Positions 53,853 through 63,994 of a DNA stretch of 64,000 nt are shown piece by piece. Made by a program: the position numbers and the translations under genes. The DNA comes from an uncultured Candidatus Melainabacteria bacterium. GTDB taxonomy: Bacteria; Cyanobacteriota; Vampirovibrionia; Gastranaerophilales; Gastranaerophilaceae. Below the pieces are notes generated by a model that saw only the letters and a list, made by a program, of their open reading frames with translations, did not search any database and was not told the origin of the DNA. The first letter of the stretch is position 1. Each line of letters opens with the position of its first letter. Location: positions 1 to 64,000 of the forward strand of contig CANOTP010000008.1 of the NCBI GenBank assembly GCA_947570135.1, in the 5' to 3' direction.

Positions 53853-55118
53853 TTATATTTTATCAAATCCTGTGTATTTTCTAAGTACTTCAGGGATAAT
53901 AATTGTTCCGTCTTCTTGTTGGAAGTTTTCGACAATTGCGGCAAAAGTTCTGCCAACAGCAAGTCCGGAACCGTTAATTGTATGGATAAATCTTGTTTTA
54001 CCCGTAGCTTTTTCTTTGTAACGTATGTTTGCACGTCTTGCTTGGTAGTCGCCAAAGTTTGAACAGCTTGAAATTTCTTTATATGTTCCGTAAGACGGCA
54101 TCCAAACTTCCAAATCCCAGCATTTATTAGCTGAAAATCCAATATCAGCAGTACATAAAGCAACTTTTCTATAAGGAAGTCCTAATAGTTGTAACATTCT
54201 TTCACCGTCTGCTGTAAGTTTTGCGTGTTCTTCAGCTGAAGTTTCAGGGGTTGTGTATTTAACCATTTCAACTTTATTGAATTGGTGAACTCTGATAAGA
54301 CCTCTTGTGTCTTTACCTGCTGAACCTGCTTCACGTCTGAAGCATGGAGTGTAAGCCGTCATATATTTAGGTAATTCGTCTTCTGATAAGATTTCGCCTG
54401 AATAAATATTTGTAACGGGAACTTCTGCTGTCGGAATCAGGTATAAATCTTCATCAACACATTTGTACATATCTTCTTTGAACTTAGGAAGCTGTCCTGT
54501 ACCTGTCATTGTAGCTGCGTTTGCCATAAACGGAGGAAGAATTTCTTCATAACCTTCGTTTTCAGTGTGTTGATCTAAGAAGAAGTTAATAATAGCTCTT
54601 TCAAGTTTTGCACCTTTGCCTCTGTATAGAGTGAATCTTGATTGAGAAAGTTTAACTCCGCGTTCAAAATCAACAAGATTTTTTTCTTCGCATAAATCCC
54701 AGTGAGCTTTAGCTTCAAAATTAAATTTTGTAGGTTCTCCCCAAGTTGAAACAACAACGTTATCATCTTCTGATGTACCGATTGGAGTTGTTTCGTCAGG
54801 AGTATTTGGTGTATGTAATAAAACATCTCTTTGTTTTGCATCAAGTTCGTTTTGTTTTTCTTCTAATTCTTTTATTTCATCACCGAGTTGACGAACTTCT
54901 TCTTGAATAGCGTCAGTGTTTTCACCGTTTTTCTTCATAAGTCCGATTTTTTGAGATTCAGATTTTCTTTTTGCTCTTAATTCGTCAGCTTGAGTTTGAA
55001 TTTTTCTTCTTTCTTCGTCTATTTTTATAACTTCATCTATTGATAATTCAGGGTTTCTTCTTTTTAAAAGTTCGTTAATCTTTTTCGGATTTTCTCTAAT
55101 AAGTTTAATATCAAGCAT
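53853..55118 (-). CDS. serS: Seryl-tRNA synthetase
   Basis: 421-aa class II synthetase. It has the N-terminal coiled-coil tRNA-binding arm (about 30-105), motif 2 [22 protein letters not shown] and motif 3 [16 protein letters not shown]. Complete and of usual length. Divergent from the G8-tract pseudopilin at 55246. Confidence 0.96.
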   Translation of the reverse strand: MLDIKLIRENPKKINELLKRRNPELSIDEVIKIDEERRKIQTQADELRAKRKSESQKIGLMKKNGENTDAIQEEVRQLGDEIKELEEKQNELDAKQRDVLLHTPNTPDETTPIGTSEDDNVVVSTWGEPTKFNFEAKAHWDLCEEKNLVDFERGVKLSQSRFTLYRGKGAKLERAIINFFLDQHTENEGYEEILPPFMANAATMTGTGQLPKFKEDMYKCVDEDLYLIPTAEVPVTNIYSGEILSEDELPKYMTAYTPCFRREAGSAGKDTRGLIRVHQFNKVEMVKYTTPETSAEEHAKLTADGERMLQLLGLPYRKVALCTADIGFSANKCWDLEVWMPSYGTYKEISSCSNFGDYQARRANIRYKEKATGKTRFIHTINGSGLAVGRTFAAIVENFQQEDGTIIIPEVLRKYTGFDKI

Positions 55119-55245
55119 TTTTGCCTCTTTCTTTTTTACTAAACAGCATATTCATTTTAGTTTAAATATATTTTATAATCAAGTTATGTTGAGTTGCAAA
55201 AGATTGGGCAATATGATAGTATAGAAGAAAAGAGGAGAGAAAAAG

Positions 55246-55976
55246 ATGAAAAATCAAGCTATGATTAGAAAATCGGGGGGGGTAACTTTTCTCGCTCCTT
55301 AGGATTTACGTTAGCAGAGGTATTAATTACCCTTGGGATAATCGGGGTTGTTGCGGCGCTTACAATTCCGTCATTAATGACAAAAATTAACAATATTAAG
55401 CTTAAATCTCAGTTTAAGGAAGCTTATTCTATTTTATCCCAAGTTGTGAAAAGCTATAATGCAGACGAAGAACAGGGAGAAGTTTTTACTCCAAATACTG
55501 TTATTAGCAGAAATTTTTATAAATCATTTTTAAAATATTTCAGTAGTGTAACAGATTGTGGTTATTATGATACAACTGATTCTCCGTTTTGTTTGAATGG
55601 CACGGAAGATAGTAATTATAAAAATTTTGCGAAAAATACTAAATTTATATCAACATTGAGATTAAATGACGGTCAGTTTTATTTGAAAAACGGTATGCTG
55701 TTTATGTTTGATAATAATTCTGCAAATCCGTTTGTTTCGGTTGATATTAATGGTAAAGGTAACAAGCCGAATGTTTGGGGATATGATGTATTTACTTTTG
55801 AATTAAAGTCTTCCGAAAAAGAAGGCGGGTTCGAACTTGTACCAATGGGTGCTCCGGGAACTGTTTTTTCTAATAAAGCTAAATACTGTTCGCTTGACAG
55901 TTCGGATACTTCAAACGGTATTGCTTGTGCTTATTATGCATTACAAAACGAGGAGTATTTTAAAAATTTACCTTAA
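55246..55976 (+). CDS. Type IV pseudopilin, out of frame at a G8 tract
   Basis: GAGGAGAG precedes the ATG at 55246. The ATG frame reads MKNQAMIRKSGGVTFLAP and stops at TAG (55300). The pilin frame, -1 relative, reads GNFSRSLGFTLAEVLITLG and runs to 55976, with DINGKGNKPNVWGYDVF in the soluble domain. The leader matches that of the 47907 gene (MK-Q---R-SGG), and the junction is again eight G (55275-55282). One additional G, or -1 slippage, would give a normal about 242-aa prepilin. The start of the pilin frame alone has no ribosome binding site. Confidence 0.8.
55275..55282 (+). repeat. G8 homopolymer at the leader-pilin frame junction (locus 2)
   Basis: Same TCGGGGGGGGTAACTTTT context and same tract length as at 47936, in an independent gene about 7.3 kb away. 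Confidence 0.92.
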
Positions 55977-56049
55977 TTGCCCGATAGCAGGTTAATAATT
56001 TGCAATAATTCATAAATAATGTATAATATTATTGCTAAAGGGAGATGTG

Positions 56050-56364
56050 ATGTTTAAAAAATTGGTAAAACAATTAAGAGAAGATAAAGTTGTCAATTCG
56101 GACAACAGGGTTTCTTCGCCTATTGAGTCGTTAAAAAATCAGGCGAAAATTAACTTCTTAAAAAACTTATCAAAGCATGCCCTTAATATGTACGAAAGAA
56201 AAACAGATATAAACAATTTTACGCGTTTGGCGTTGTCTGATCCTGAAAATACATCTCATAATCAAATTGTAGATGAATTATTTGACGGAAAAAATCCTTT
56301 AAGCGACGAGGCTTTATTTGACCTGTCTGAAAATAAACGATTCCTTGACGATTTGGGTCTGTAA
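56050..56364 (+). CDS. Hypothetical small soluble protein
   Basis: 104-aa charged, helical protein (MFKKLVKQLREDKVVNSDNR at the start). No signal peptide, no membrane segment, no family recognised. The ATG at 56050 follows GGGAGA at good spacing; a TTG further upstream (56032) is inside or before that site. It lies 85 bp before clpC and may share its transcript, which would suggest a link with stress or proteolysis (weak inference). Confidence 0.6.
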   Translation: MFKKLVKQLREDKVVNSDNRVSSPIESLKNQAKINFLKNLSKHALNMYERKTDINNFTRLALSDPENTSHNQIVDELFDGKNPLSDEALFDLSENKRFLDDLGL

Positions 56365-56449
56365 ATCTTATTTGAGCCTTTATTTCTCCCCTTGAAACTT
56401 TTTCATGTTCGGTGTATAATTTTTTCATAAGAAGAGATAGGAGTAAAAA

Positions 56450-58957
56450 ATGTTCGAACGTTTTACAGAAAAAGCAATAAAAGTTATTATGCTTGCTCAG
56501 GAAGAAGCTCGAAGACTCGGTCATAACTTTGTTGGTACAGAACAGGTTTTGTTGGGTTTAATCGGTGAAGGTACCGGTGTTGCAGCTAAAACTCTTAAAT
56601 CAATGGGGGTTAACCTCAAGGATGCAAGAACCGAAGTTGAAAAGATTATCGGCAGAGGTTCTGGTTTTGTGGCTGTCGAAATTCCGTTTACACCGAGAGC
56701 TAAAAGAGTTTTGGAACTTTCTTGGGACGAAGCAAGACAATTAGGTCATAATTATATCGGCACAGAACACCTTTTATTAGGTTTGATTCGTGAAGGCGAA
56801 GGTGTTGCTGCTCGTGTTCTTGAAAATCTTGGTGTTGATTTGAATAAGGTTAGAAGTAATGTTGTTAAGATGCTTGGTGAATCTAAACCTACATCTTCTA
56901 CAGGTTCTTCAAGCTCATCTTCTTCAAGTTCATCATCAAGTTCTGGCGGAAAAACAAAAACCCCGAGTCTGGACGAATTTGGCAGAGATTTAACTCTTGC
57001 TGCTCAAGAACTTCGTTTAGACCCTGTTGTCGGCAGAGAAAAAGAAATTGAGCGTGTTATTCAAATTCTTGCAAGACGTACTAAAAACAACCCTGTACTT
57101 TTAGGTGAACCGGGTGTTGGTAAAACTGCGGTAGCAGAAGGACTTGCGCTTAGAATTGTTAATGCCGAAGTTCCCGATATCTTAGACGGTAAAAAAGTTA
57201 TCCAGCTTGATATGGGACTTTTGGTTGCAGGTACTAAGTACCGCGGTGAGTTTGAAGAACGTCTTAAAAAGATTATGGACGAAATTCGTCAGGCAGGAAA
57301 TGTTATCCTTGTAATTGATGAAATGCATACACTAATCGGCGCGGGTGCTGCCGAAGGTGCGATTGACGCGGCTAACATCCTAAAACCTGCACTGTCTCGA
57401 GGTGAAATCCAAGTAATCGGTGCGACAACTTCTGATGAATACAGAAAATATATCGAAAAAGATTCAGCTTTAGAAAGACGTTTCCAACCTGTTATGATTG
57501 ATGAACCGTCTGTTGATGAATCTATCGAAATTATTAAAGGTTTAAAACCTAAATACGAAGAACACCACAGATTAATTATCTCTGATGATGCTATCGTTGC
57601 GGCTGTTAAATTATCAAGTAAGTATGTAAACGATAGATTCTTACCTGATAAAGCAATTGACGTAATTGATGAGGCAAGTTCAAAAGTAAGATTGAAGGTT
57701 TCTAACCTTTGTCCGGAAGCTAAAGATTTAGAAAAACAATTAAAATCTTTAATAAAAGAAAAAGAAGAAGCAATTCGTAATCAGGAATTTGAGACAGCCT
57801 CTCAACTTCGCGATGATGAAGCTGATTTGAGAGATCAAATCAGAGAAGTTGCCGCAAAATGGCGTGATGAACATGAAGCTAACAAGCCGACTGTTACTGC
57901 TGAAAACGTAGCAGAAGTTATCGCTATGATGACAGGTGTTCCTGTAACTAAACTTACAGAAGGCGAATCTGAAAGACTTTTAAGACTTGAAGATACCCTT
58001 CACCAGCGTGTAATCGGACAGCATGATGCAATTGTTGCGATTTCAAAGGCAATCAGACGTGCTCGTGTAGGTTTAAAAGCTCCGAACAGACCAATCGGAA
58101 GTTTCATCTTCTGTGGTCCTACGGGGGTTGGTAAAACCGAGCTTGCTAAGGCTTTAGCTGAAGCAATGTTTGGATCAGAAGATAATATGCTTCGTGTTGA
58201 TATGTCAGAATTTATGGAAAAACATTCAACAGCAAAGCTTATTGGTTCACCTCCGGGGTATGTCGGTTATGATGACGGCGGTCATTTATCAGAACTTGTA
58301 AGAAAGAAACCTTACTCTGTTGTGTTATTTGACGAAATCGAAAAAGCTCACCCTGATGTATTTAACATCATGCTTCAAATCCTTGATGACGGTCGTTTGA
58401 CTGATTCTAAAGGAAGACATATAAGCTTTAAAAATACCGTAATCATCATGACATCAAACGTTGGTGCAAGTATGATTCAAAATACTTCAAAATTAGGTTT
58501 CTCAACAGCAGAAGATGAATCTAAAGACAAGTACGAAAAACTTAAAGATACAGTTTCAGAAGAGATGAAAAAGGCATTCAGACCTGAGTTCTTGAACCGT
58601 ATTGATGAAACAATCGTATTTGCTCATCTTTCTAAAGAAGAAATCAGACAAATTGTTGACTTGATGTTGAAAGACTTGTTCAAACGTCTTGCCGAAAAAG
58701 AACTTAATGTTGAAGTAACTGATGAGGTTAAGGATCACTTGGCTGAAAACGGTTACTCCGAAGCCTACGGTGCTCGTCCGTTAAGACGCTTGATTCAACG
58801 TAAAATGGAAGACAGCTTGGCAGAAGAAATTCTTTCAGGTAAGTATGGTTCCGGTGATACAATAAAAGTAACACTTGTTGACGGTAAAATTTCTTTTGAA
58901 AAAGCTGCAAAGCGTAGATCAAGAAAGGCTGTCGAAGAAGTTTCAACAGTAGAATAA
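56450..58957 (+). CDS. clpC: ATP-dependent Clp protease ATP-binding subunit ClpC
   Basis: 835-aa AAA+ unfoldase. It has an N-terminal double Clp repeat ([20 protein letters not shown]), a poly-serine linker of 13 consecutive Ser (about 155-168), AAA1 ([13 protein letters not shown]), a UVR-type middle domain (about 425-465), AAA2 ([13 protein letters not shown]) and the ClpP-binding IGF-like loop region. The N-domain plus UVR domain identifies ClpC rather than ClpA or ClpB. ClpP is not adjacent. The long Ser tract is unusual for the linker. Confidence 0.95.
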   Translation: MFERFTEKAIKVIMLAQEEARRLGHNFVGTEQVLLGLIGEGTGVAAKTLKSMGVNLKDARTEVEKIIGRGSGFVAVEIPFTPRAKRVLELSWDEARQLGHNYIGTEHLLLGLIREGEGVAARVLENLGVDLNKVRSNVVKMLGESKPTSSTGSSSSSSSSSSSSSGGKTKTPSLDEFGRDLTLAAQELRLDPVVGREKEIERVIQILARRTKNNPVLLGEPGVGKTAVAEGLALRIVNAEVPDILDGKKVIQLDMGLLVAGTKYRGEFEERLKKIMDEIRQAGNVILVIDEMHTLIGAGAAEGAIDAANILKPALSRGEIQVIGATTSDEYRKYIEKDSALERRFQPVMIDEPSVDESIEIIKGLKPKYEEHHRLIISDDAIVAAVKLSSKYVNDRFLPDKAIDVIDEASSKVRLKVSNLCPEAKDLEKQLKSLIKEKEEAIRNQEFETASQLRDDEADLRDQIREVAAKWRDEHEANKPTVTAENVAEVIAMMTGVPVTKLTEGESERLLRLEDTLHQRVIGQHDAIVAISKAIRRARVGLKAPNRPIGSFIFCGPTGVGKTELAKALAEAMFGSEDNMLRVDMSEFMEKHSTAKLIGSPPGYVGYDDGGHLSELVRKKPYSVVLFDEIEKAHPDVFNIMLQILDDGRLTDSKGRHISFKNTVIIMTSNVGASMIQNTSKLGFSTAEDESKDKYEKLKDTVSEEMKKAFRPEFLNRIDETIVFAHLSKEEIRQIVDLMLKDLFKRLAEKELNVEVTDEVKDHLAENGYSEAYGARPLRRLIQRKMEDSLAEEILSGKYGSGDTIKVTLVDGKISFEKAAKRRSRKAVEEVSTVE

Positions 58958-58970
58958 ATATAAGTAAAAT

Positions 58971-59008
58971 AAAAAGGCGGCGGTGAAATTTTCACCGCCG
59001 CCTTTTTT
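58971..59008. terminator. Terminator between clpC and the glycogen-synthase-like gene
   Basis: Very stable GC-rich stem AAAAAGGCGGCGGTGAA / TTCACCGCCGCCTTTTT with a 3-nt loop, used by both convergent genes. Confidence 0.95.
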
Positions 59009-59009
59009 A

Positions 59010-61874
59010 TTATGATAATCTTTCTAAAACTTCAGGTTTTAAAACTTTTAAATCAACAAGAAGCTTAACGTATTTTTCCATTGCGCCCCCGGGGTTCAGC
59101 CAGCTATGGTCGGCAGCGTAAGAATTTCTGAGGACTTTATTAAATTCTTCTTTATTTCTAAATAAATTAAATGCTCTGTCAAGTGCGTTAGCAAATTCCC
59201 ATCGGTTATGTTGAAGAGCGTCCAAATAGTTATCAAACTTAGGTCTGAAGTTTGCAAATATAGCATTAATTCCGTCTGTCAGTCCGTCAGTTAAGCCACC
59301 GACTTTGTTAACAATCGGGATAGCGCCGCTAAATGCTGCAATTTCTTTATGAACAAGTCCGCAAGGTTCAAACCAGCTTGACATAATTGTAAAGTCAGAC
59401 ATAAGTTTACAACCGTCGTATCTTCCCGGCTCTGAGAACACTCTTGCAAATACTATTCTGGCTGCGGCTTTTTGTCCGTATTTTTGAGCAATTCTTCGTT
59501 TTACGTCAAGTAATTGTCCTATATGTACCTGATCTCCGACACCTTGAGCGTAAAATACAGGTAAATCCCCTTCGCCGTGGTGTCTTTCAATAAATTCCTC
59601 GGTTGCCTGAGCGAATATATCCAAACCTTTTTGGTCTACAATTCTGCCTGCGGTTGAAAATACAGTCGTGTCTTTTTTAACGCCTTCAAGGTTGGTCATA
59701 TCGGCAAGTTCAATGTTTAGAGGATTTCCCTGATTGTTTCTTGCCATATTGATTTCTTCTATTACCTTATTCAGGTAAATTTCTTTGTTATGGTTATGGA
59801 TATCAATGATATCTTCACCTTCTTTTGGAATTCGTAAAGAATCCTTTTTAAGCCCGACAGCCTCTTCAATTTTAGAGGCGATTTCTTTTGTAAGCGTATT
59901 GTTAACTCTGTCACACCCGTTTGTTATTGGTCGGTATCCCATATTTTCGGTTGGAACCAAATTCGGATTAACATCATTTTGACGTGCAATATATTTTAAG
60001 TGTTCAATATCACCGTATTCATGGTATCTTGCACGCATTCTGAATATATCGTGATTTGCTCCGCCAAATCCGCTGTGTGAAGCCATTTCATGCCCGTAAC
60101 CTTCGGAAACAGGTATGATAACATCAGAATACGCTGCTGCCATTGTTTGCGGGTTGAGGTTATTTCCGTGGAAAAGTCCGTTTAGAGAATCTCCGTTTAA
60201 ACTTACATTTTTCGGCATCCAGGCGTTTCTTGTAATCATTGCGGCATGTTCACCAAACATTATATTAAGCAGTTTTGGCTGAGAATGACAAACATTGCCT
60301 GCTAATCCTGCATTGTGCATAATAGTTAAAACTGGAGTTTGGTACATTGTATCTGCAATTTCAGGATTTAAACCGAAAAATCTTTTTGCTGTAGTTAAAA
60401 GTTTCATCATTGCGCTTATTCCGCCGGTTTGCCAATCGTTACCTATAATAAGGTCGGCTCTTAACGGTACTGTGGAATTTTCTGCATTTCTTAAAAGGTG
60501 TTCATAGAAAAATTTGTCGAAATATGCAAATCTTTCGGTTTCACCTGCCTCATGGGTTAAATTATTATATATGTTTTTTGCGTTTCCATCGACAACCGGG
60601 CCGTCCATTCTGAATTTATCGGATTTATAAAATACCGCGTCGTATTTTATTGTTGCTTTTGGCGATGTAATTCCCTGCAACGGATCGTATTTAATTTTTA
60701 GGCGTCCGAAAGTTAATTCAAACGGTTCTCTTTTTTCAATTGCTGCGCTTACTTGTTCTGCGATACCTTTTTCAAGCCAATTGTTTAAAAGTTTTAAGTC
60801 AACAACCTGTTCTAAATCACGAGCCATATAAAGTTCTACGGTTTCATTTGTTTTACCTTTATCCGTGTATACAGGAACAGACATTGTATCAATTCTTTCA
60901 AGTCTTGCAATCGGTTTGTTCGGAGCTTTTGAGCTGATATAGTTAAATGTTCCGTCTGCTTGTCTTACTATTGAATAATAAACATTATCTTCAACTTGTC
61001 CTAAATAAAGCGGGGTATCCACAACTAAGCGTACATGCTGCTTCCCGTTTGTTATAGCACCTAAATTTGCAAGAACTTCTCTTGGTACGACAGACATTCC
61101 GCCTGTACTTGTAAAGTTTTTATATTCGGACGTAGGAATCCTTACCATAACTTCGTCTTTAGGAATAATTCCCGAGCGGTCAACAATTCCGAATATTCGC
61201 TTAACTGATTCTTTTCTAAGACTTGTTTCTAATTCTCCCGTATGCTTACCGTAACCGTTTAAGACAGATGCCAGATTAAGATGCATTCCGTTAACTTCGA
61301 CAGGAGAAAGATGTATTTCTTGTAAACCTACAGCTTTAGCCGGTTGAACTGCAGATTGCAGTCCAGACACAACTTCTTCTCTTAAACCTGCAATTTGACC
61401 GTCCTGCCATTTCCCCAAGTCTTTTATTTGTCGATCTTTATCTTCTAATCCTCTGCTGATTTGACCTGCTAAACCTTCGGTTGATTCTTGTATTTTCTTT
61501 TCTAAGTCTGTCGCCAATTCGGATACGGAATCTTGGATTTTTTTATCAATACCGCTTAAATCAGGTGCTGATTTATGTATGTTTTCCTGAAGTTTAGACA
61601 GTTCAGAAGACGTCTTTTCTAAATTTTTTGCTAATTTTGATACAATTTTATTCAATTTACCGTTTTTAACCGCAAATGCTGTTGTAACACCGAGTGATGT
61701 TAAAGCTATTGCCGAACTTACATAAGTAATTGTTTTGTTATTATTTCTGTTTTCAGAAGGGCTGACACTTAAAGCTGCAGTATTAGTGACTGTCGAAGGT
61801 TTCTTTTCGTTAAAGTTCTTTATTAAATTTGTGTTGCTATCTCCCTTAAAGCTTATTTTAGTTACCTTACTCAT
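59010..61874 (-). CDS. Glycogen/starch synthase-like GT5 protein with N-terminal membrane and coiled-coil extension
   Basis: 954-aa protein. The C-terminal about 700 residues are a GT5 glycogen-synthase-type glucosyltransferase: IGNDWQTGG, VSEGYGHEMAS, STAGRIVDQKGLDIF and SSWFEPCGLVHKEIAAFSG. The N terminus adds an ISFKG motif (7-11), one membrane helix (about 49-69) and a helical coiled coil (about 72-180). The usual KTGGLAD substrate loop is replaced by STGGMSVV (about 256-263), with Ser for the key Lys. Normal GlgA is about 480 aa and soluble. It may be a membrane-tethered glucan synthase or have changed donor specificity. GAAAGGGG precedes the ATG. Confidence 0.8.
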   Translation of the reverse strand: MSKVTKISFKGDSNTNLIKNFNEKKPSTVTNTAALSVSPSENRNNNKTITYVSSAIALTSLGVTTAFAVKNGKLNKIVSKLAKNLEKTSSELSKLQENIHKSAPDLSGIDKKIQDSVSELATDLEKKIQESTEGLAGQISRGLEDKDRQIKDLGKWQDGQIAGLREEVVSGLQSAVQPAKAVGLQEIHLSPVEVNGMHLNLASVLNGYGKHTGELETSLRKESVKRIFGIVDRSGIIPKDEVMVRIPTSEYKNFTSTGGMSVVPREVLANLGAITNGKQHVRLVVDTPLYLGQVEDNVYYSIVRQADGTFNYISSKAPNKPIARLERIDTMSVPVYTDKGKTNETVELYMARDLEQVVDLKLLNNWLEKGIAEQVSAAIEKREPFELTFGRLKIKYDPLQGITSPKATIKYDAVFYKSDKFRMDGPVVDGNAKNIYNNLTHEAGETERFAYFDKFFYEHLLRNAENSTVPLRADLIIGNDWQTGGISAMMKLLTTAKRFFGLNPEIADTMYQTPVLTIMHNAGLAGNVCHSQPKLLNIMFGEHAAMITRNAWMPKNVSLNGDSLNGLFHGNNLNPQTMAAAYSDVIIPVSEGYGHEMASHSGFGGANHDIFRMRARYHEYGDIEHLKYIARQNDVNPNLVPTENMGYRPITNGCDRVNNTLTKEIASKIEEAVGLKKDSLRIPKEGEDIIDIHNHNKEIYLNKVIEEINMARNNQGNPLNIELADMTNLEGVKKDTTVFSTAGRIVDQKGLDIFAQATEEFIERHHGEGDLPVFYAQGVGDQVHIGQLLDVKRRIAQKYGQKAAARIVFARVFSEPGRYDGCKLMSDFTIMSSWFEPCGLVHKEIAAFSGAIPIVNKVGGLTDGLTDGINAIFANFRPKFDNYLDALQHNRWEFANALDRAFNLFRNKEEFNKVLRNSYAADHSWLNPGGAMEKYVKLLVDLKVLKPEVLERLS

Positions 61875-62095
61875 AAGCGAGACCCCTTTCGTTTATATAT
61901 AAACTCTGAATATATTTTTTTTTGCTGTTTTGCACTGTAATATTTAAATTATTGTTACAAATACAAACTAACCTCATGCAGATAAGATTATTTTATTATA
62001 CTCTGAACTGTTTGTAAAGTGATAAACTATCTTATTGTTATTGAAATTTTTTTGTTTTGTATAATAATATTTTTATAATAAGAAGGAGTATTGTC

Positions 62096-62824
62096 ATGTT
62101 AGAAAGAATTGAAAAATTACAAATTGCAATTTTAGGATTATTATTAGCTTCTGGGCTTATTGTTGCTGTTAAATCCGGAGTTTCTCAATTTGCGAAAAAT
62201 TCTGTATCCGTTACGGGTTCTGCTTATGAGATTGTTGAATCCGATTCGGGTAATATTGATTTAAATCTTAGTGTACGCAGACCTACGAAAACTTTAGCTT
62301 ACCAAACTGCTAAAGCTCAAGTTCCTGTTGTTTTGGAGTATTTAAAATCAAAAGGTTTTGATACCGAAAAAGATGTTAATGTGAAATCTGTTTCGGGTTA
62401 TGAAACTTACAGATACACACCAAGCGGTGTAAATACTAATGAAATTGCTTACTATAATCTTTCTCAATCAATTACCGTTAAATCCGATGATGTTAATAAA
62501 ATTAAAGAAACAGCTTTGGATATTACTTCTTTAATGGATAAGGGTATTGATATCGAAGCAAGAAATATCAGTTATTCATATTCAGGCTTGTCTGATTTGA
62601 AAATAAAACTGTTAAATAAAGCTACTAATGATGCAAAGCAAAGAGCCACTGCAATGCTAAAATCGACTCATAACTCTGTCGGCAAAATTGAATCTGTCAG
62701 AATGGGTGTATTTCAGATTACTCCTGTGGATTCAACCGATGTTTCCGATATGGGTATAAATGATACATCTACTATTGAAAAGAAAATTACAGCGGTATCA
62801 AATGTAACATTTAGGATTAAATAA
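62096..62824 (+). CDS. SIMPL-domain (DUF541) membrane-anchored protein
   Basis: 242-aa second DUF541 member. It has an uncleaved-looking N-terminal helix (ILGLLLASGLIVAVKSG) and then the SIMPL domain (SVTGSAYEIVESDSGNIDLN, TNDAKQRATAMLKST near the end). AAGGAG 7 nt before the ATG at 62096 sets the start. Only loosely similar to the protein at 43587. Monocistronic, with a terminator. Confidence 0.85.
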   Translation: MLERIEKLQIAILGLLLASGLIVAVKSGVSQFAKNSVSVTGSAYEIVESDSGNIDLNLSVRRPTKTLAYQTAKAQVPVVLEYLKSKGFDTEKDVNVKSVSGYETYRYTPSGVNTNEIAYYNLSQSITVKSDDVNKIKETALDITSLMDKGIDIEARNISYSYSGLSDLKIKLLNKATNDAKQRATAMLKSTHNSVGKIESVRMGVFQITPVDSTDVSDMGINDTSTIEKKITAVSNVTFRIK

Positions 62825-62912
62825 TATAAAAGATTTTGAGATAAAATAGCAAAACATCTGAATATCCGATTTTATTATATATTGAAATAATATAGATTAA
62901 ATTTCTTTTATT

Positions 62913-62946
62913 AAGCGGCAGCGAAACTTGTTTCGCCGTCGCTTTT
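62913..62946 (+). terminator. Terminator of the second SIMPL gene
   Basis: Stem AAGCGGCAGCGAAA / TTTCGCCGTCGCTT with one A-C mismatch and loop CTTG, followed by TTTT. Confidence 0.85.
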
Positions 62947-62962
62947 ATATTAAAATGTAATT

Positions 62963-63595
62963 ATGACAAGACTTATTGGTATTTCTGATATTCACGGCGA
63001 ATATGATAAATTATGTGCCGTTTTGGATAAGATTATCCCGCAAAAAGACGATACGATTGTTTTTATGGGGGATTATATTGACAGGGGCAGAAAATCCCGT
63101 CAGGTTGTTGATAAAATTCTTGATATGCAGGAAGTTTGTAACTGTGTTTATTTAATCGGCTCGCATGAATACGCGCTTTTACATGCTTCAATCGATGATT
63201 ATTACAATTATTTGTTTTGGAATTACGGCGGTGATGCGACTGCCGAAAGCTATGGTTCTTTTGATAATATTTTTAAAGTTCATGGCGACTTTTTTAACTC
63301 ACTAAAACCGTATTATTTAACTGATGATTATTTATTTATCCATGCGGGGATCAGAGTCGGTGTTCCCCTTGAAAACCAAGATTTAACAGATATGGTGTAT
63401 ATCCGAAGTGAATTTTATAACCGAAAACATGGTTTAAAACAAAAGATTATATTTGGTCATACCGAATTTGAAACTCCTCAGATTCATGATGATAAAATCT
63501 GCATAGATACGGGTTGTGGAAAATATAAAGATGCCCCGTTAACAGCCATTATTATCGAAAATGGTGTGGAATCTTTTATTTCATCCAATGAGTAA
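62963..63595 (+). CDS. PPP-family metallophosphoesterase
   Basis: 210-aa phosphoprotein-phosphatase-type metallophosphoesterase. It has SDIHG (D9, H11), GDYIDRG (D37, D40, R41), IHAGIR and FGHTEF. The third motif reads GSHE (S67-H68-E69) where the family almost always has GNHE; that Asn is a metal ligand. Activity or metal choice may therefore be altered. Bacterial relatives act on phosphoproteins, diadenosine tetraphosphate or related nucleotides; the substrate is unknown. Confidence 0.83.
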   Translation: MTRLIGISDIHGEYDKLCAVLDKIIPQKDDTIVFMGDYIDRGRKSRQVVDKILDMQEVCNCVYLIGSHEYALLHASIDDYYNYLFWNYGGDATAESYGSFDNIFKVHGDFFNSLKPYYLTDDYLFIHAGIRVGVPLENQDLTDMVYIRSEFYNRKHGLKQKIIFGHTEFETPQIHDDKICIDTGCGKYKDAPLTAIIIENGVESFISSNE

Positions 63596-63803
63596 TTTTG
63601 TAAATCTTATTAATGATTTAGTCTGAAATCTCCGTATAATACTTTAAGTGCCCCAGCGAATGCTCGACTTGAAGAAATTCAAATTTTTATAAGGTATTAA
63701 ACTCATATAAAGTATATCTTTAGTGGCGGTTTGTTAGTAATATATGTATTGCTATGTTTTTTGCAGTGTCAAACAGGCAAGTGGACAACAGAGCAAAAAT
63801 TGG
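63596..63803. other. AT-rich intergenic region, no gene seen
   Basis: No convincing frame or RNA. It contains ATATAAAGTATAT at about 63705-63717, nearly the same as part of the 20-mer shared by the IQNGP genes. A 20-codon minus-strand frame (MSLIPYKNLNFF...) follows that element but is too short and lacks a ribosome binding site. Confidence 0.5.
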
Positions 63804-63831
63804 CAAAAATAAAAAGGGTCTGAAACCCTTT
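63804..63831 (-). terminator. Terminator of tRNA-Lys
   Basis: On the minus strand, AAAGGGT-TTCAG-ACCCTTT followed by TTATTTTT, 13 nt past the tRNA. Confidence 0.9.
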
Positions 63832-63844
63832 ACTCATAAAAAAT

Positions 63845-63917
63845 TGCGCTTGGCGCGATTCGAACGCGCGACCTATCCCTTAAAAGGGGAGTGCTCTACC
63901 TGCTGAGCTACAAGCGC
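63845..63917 (-). tRNA. tRNA-Lys (anticodon UUU)
   Basis: The acceptor GCGCTTG pairs with CAAGCGC, discriminator A. D arm GCTC-AGCAGGTA-GAGC; anticodon loop CTTTTAA with anticodon UUU; T arm GCGCG-TTCGAAT-CGCGC. One C-U mismatch closes the anticodon stem (27-43). CCA is not encoded. Confidence 0.95.
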
Positions 63918-63965
63918 TTATGTCTATTTATATTTCCTAGCTATCGGATTCCTCCGCGTAAGTTC

Positions 63966-63994
63966 ATTTTAGCAAGAACATTTTTTATTGTCAA
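63966..63994 (-). promoter_or_regulatory. Promoter of tRNA-Lys
   Basis: On the minus strand, consensus TTGACA and TAAAAT with exactly 17-bp spacing, about 50 bp before the tRNA. Confidence 0.88.

Noticed and set aside
63640-63705. 20-codon minus-strand frame after the ATATACTTTATAT element
   Set aside because: Too short, no ribosome binding site, no sign of conservation.
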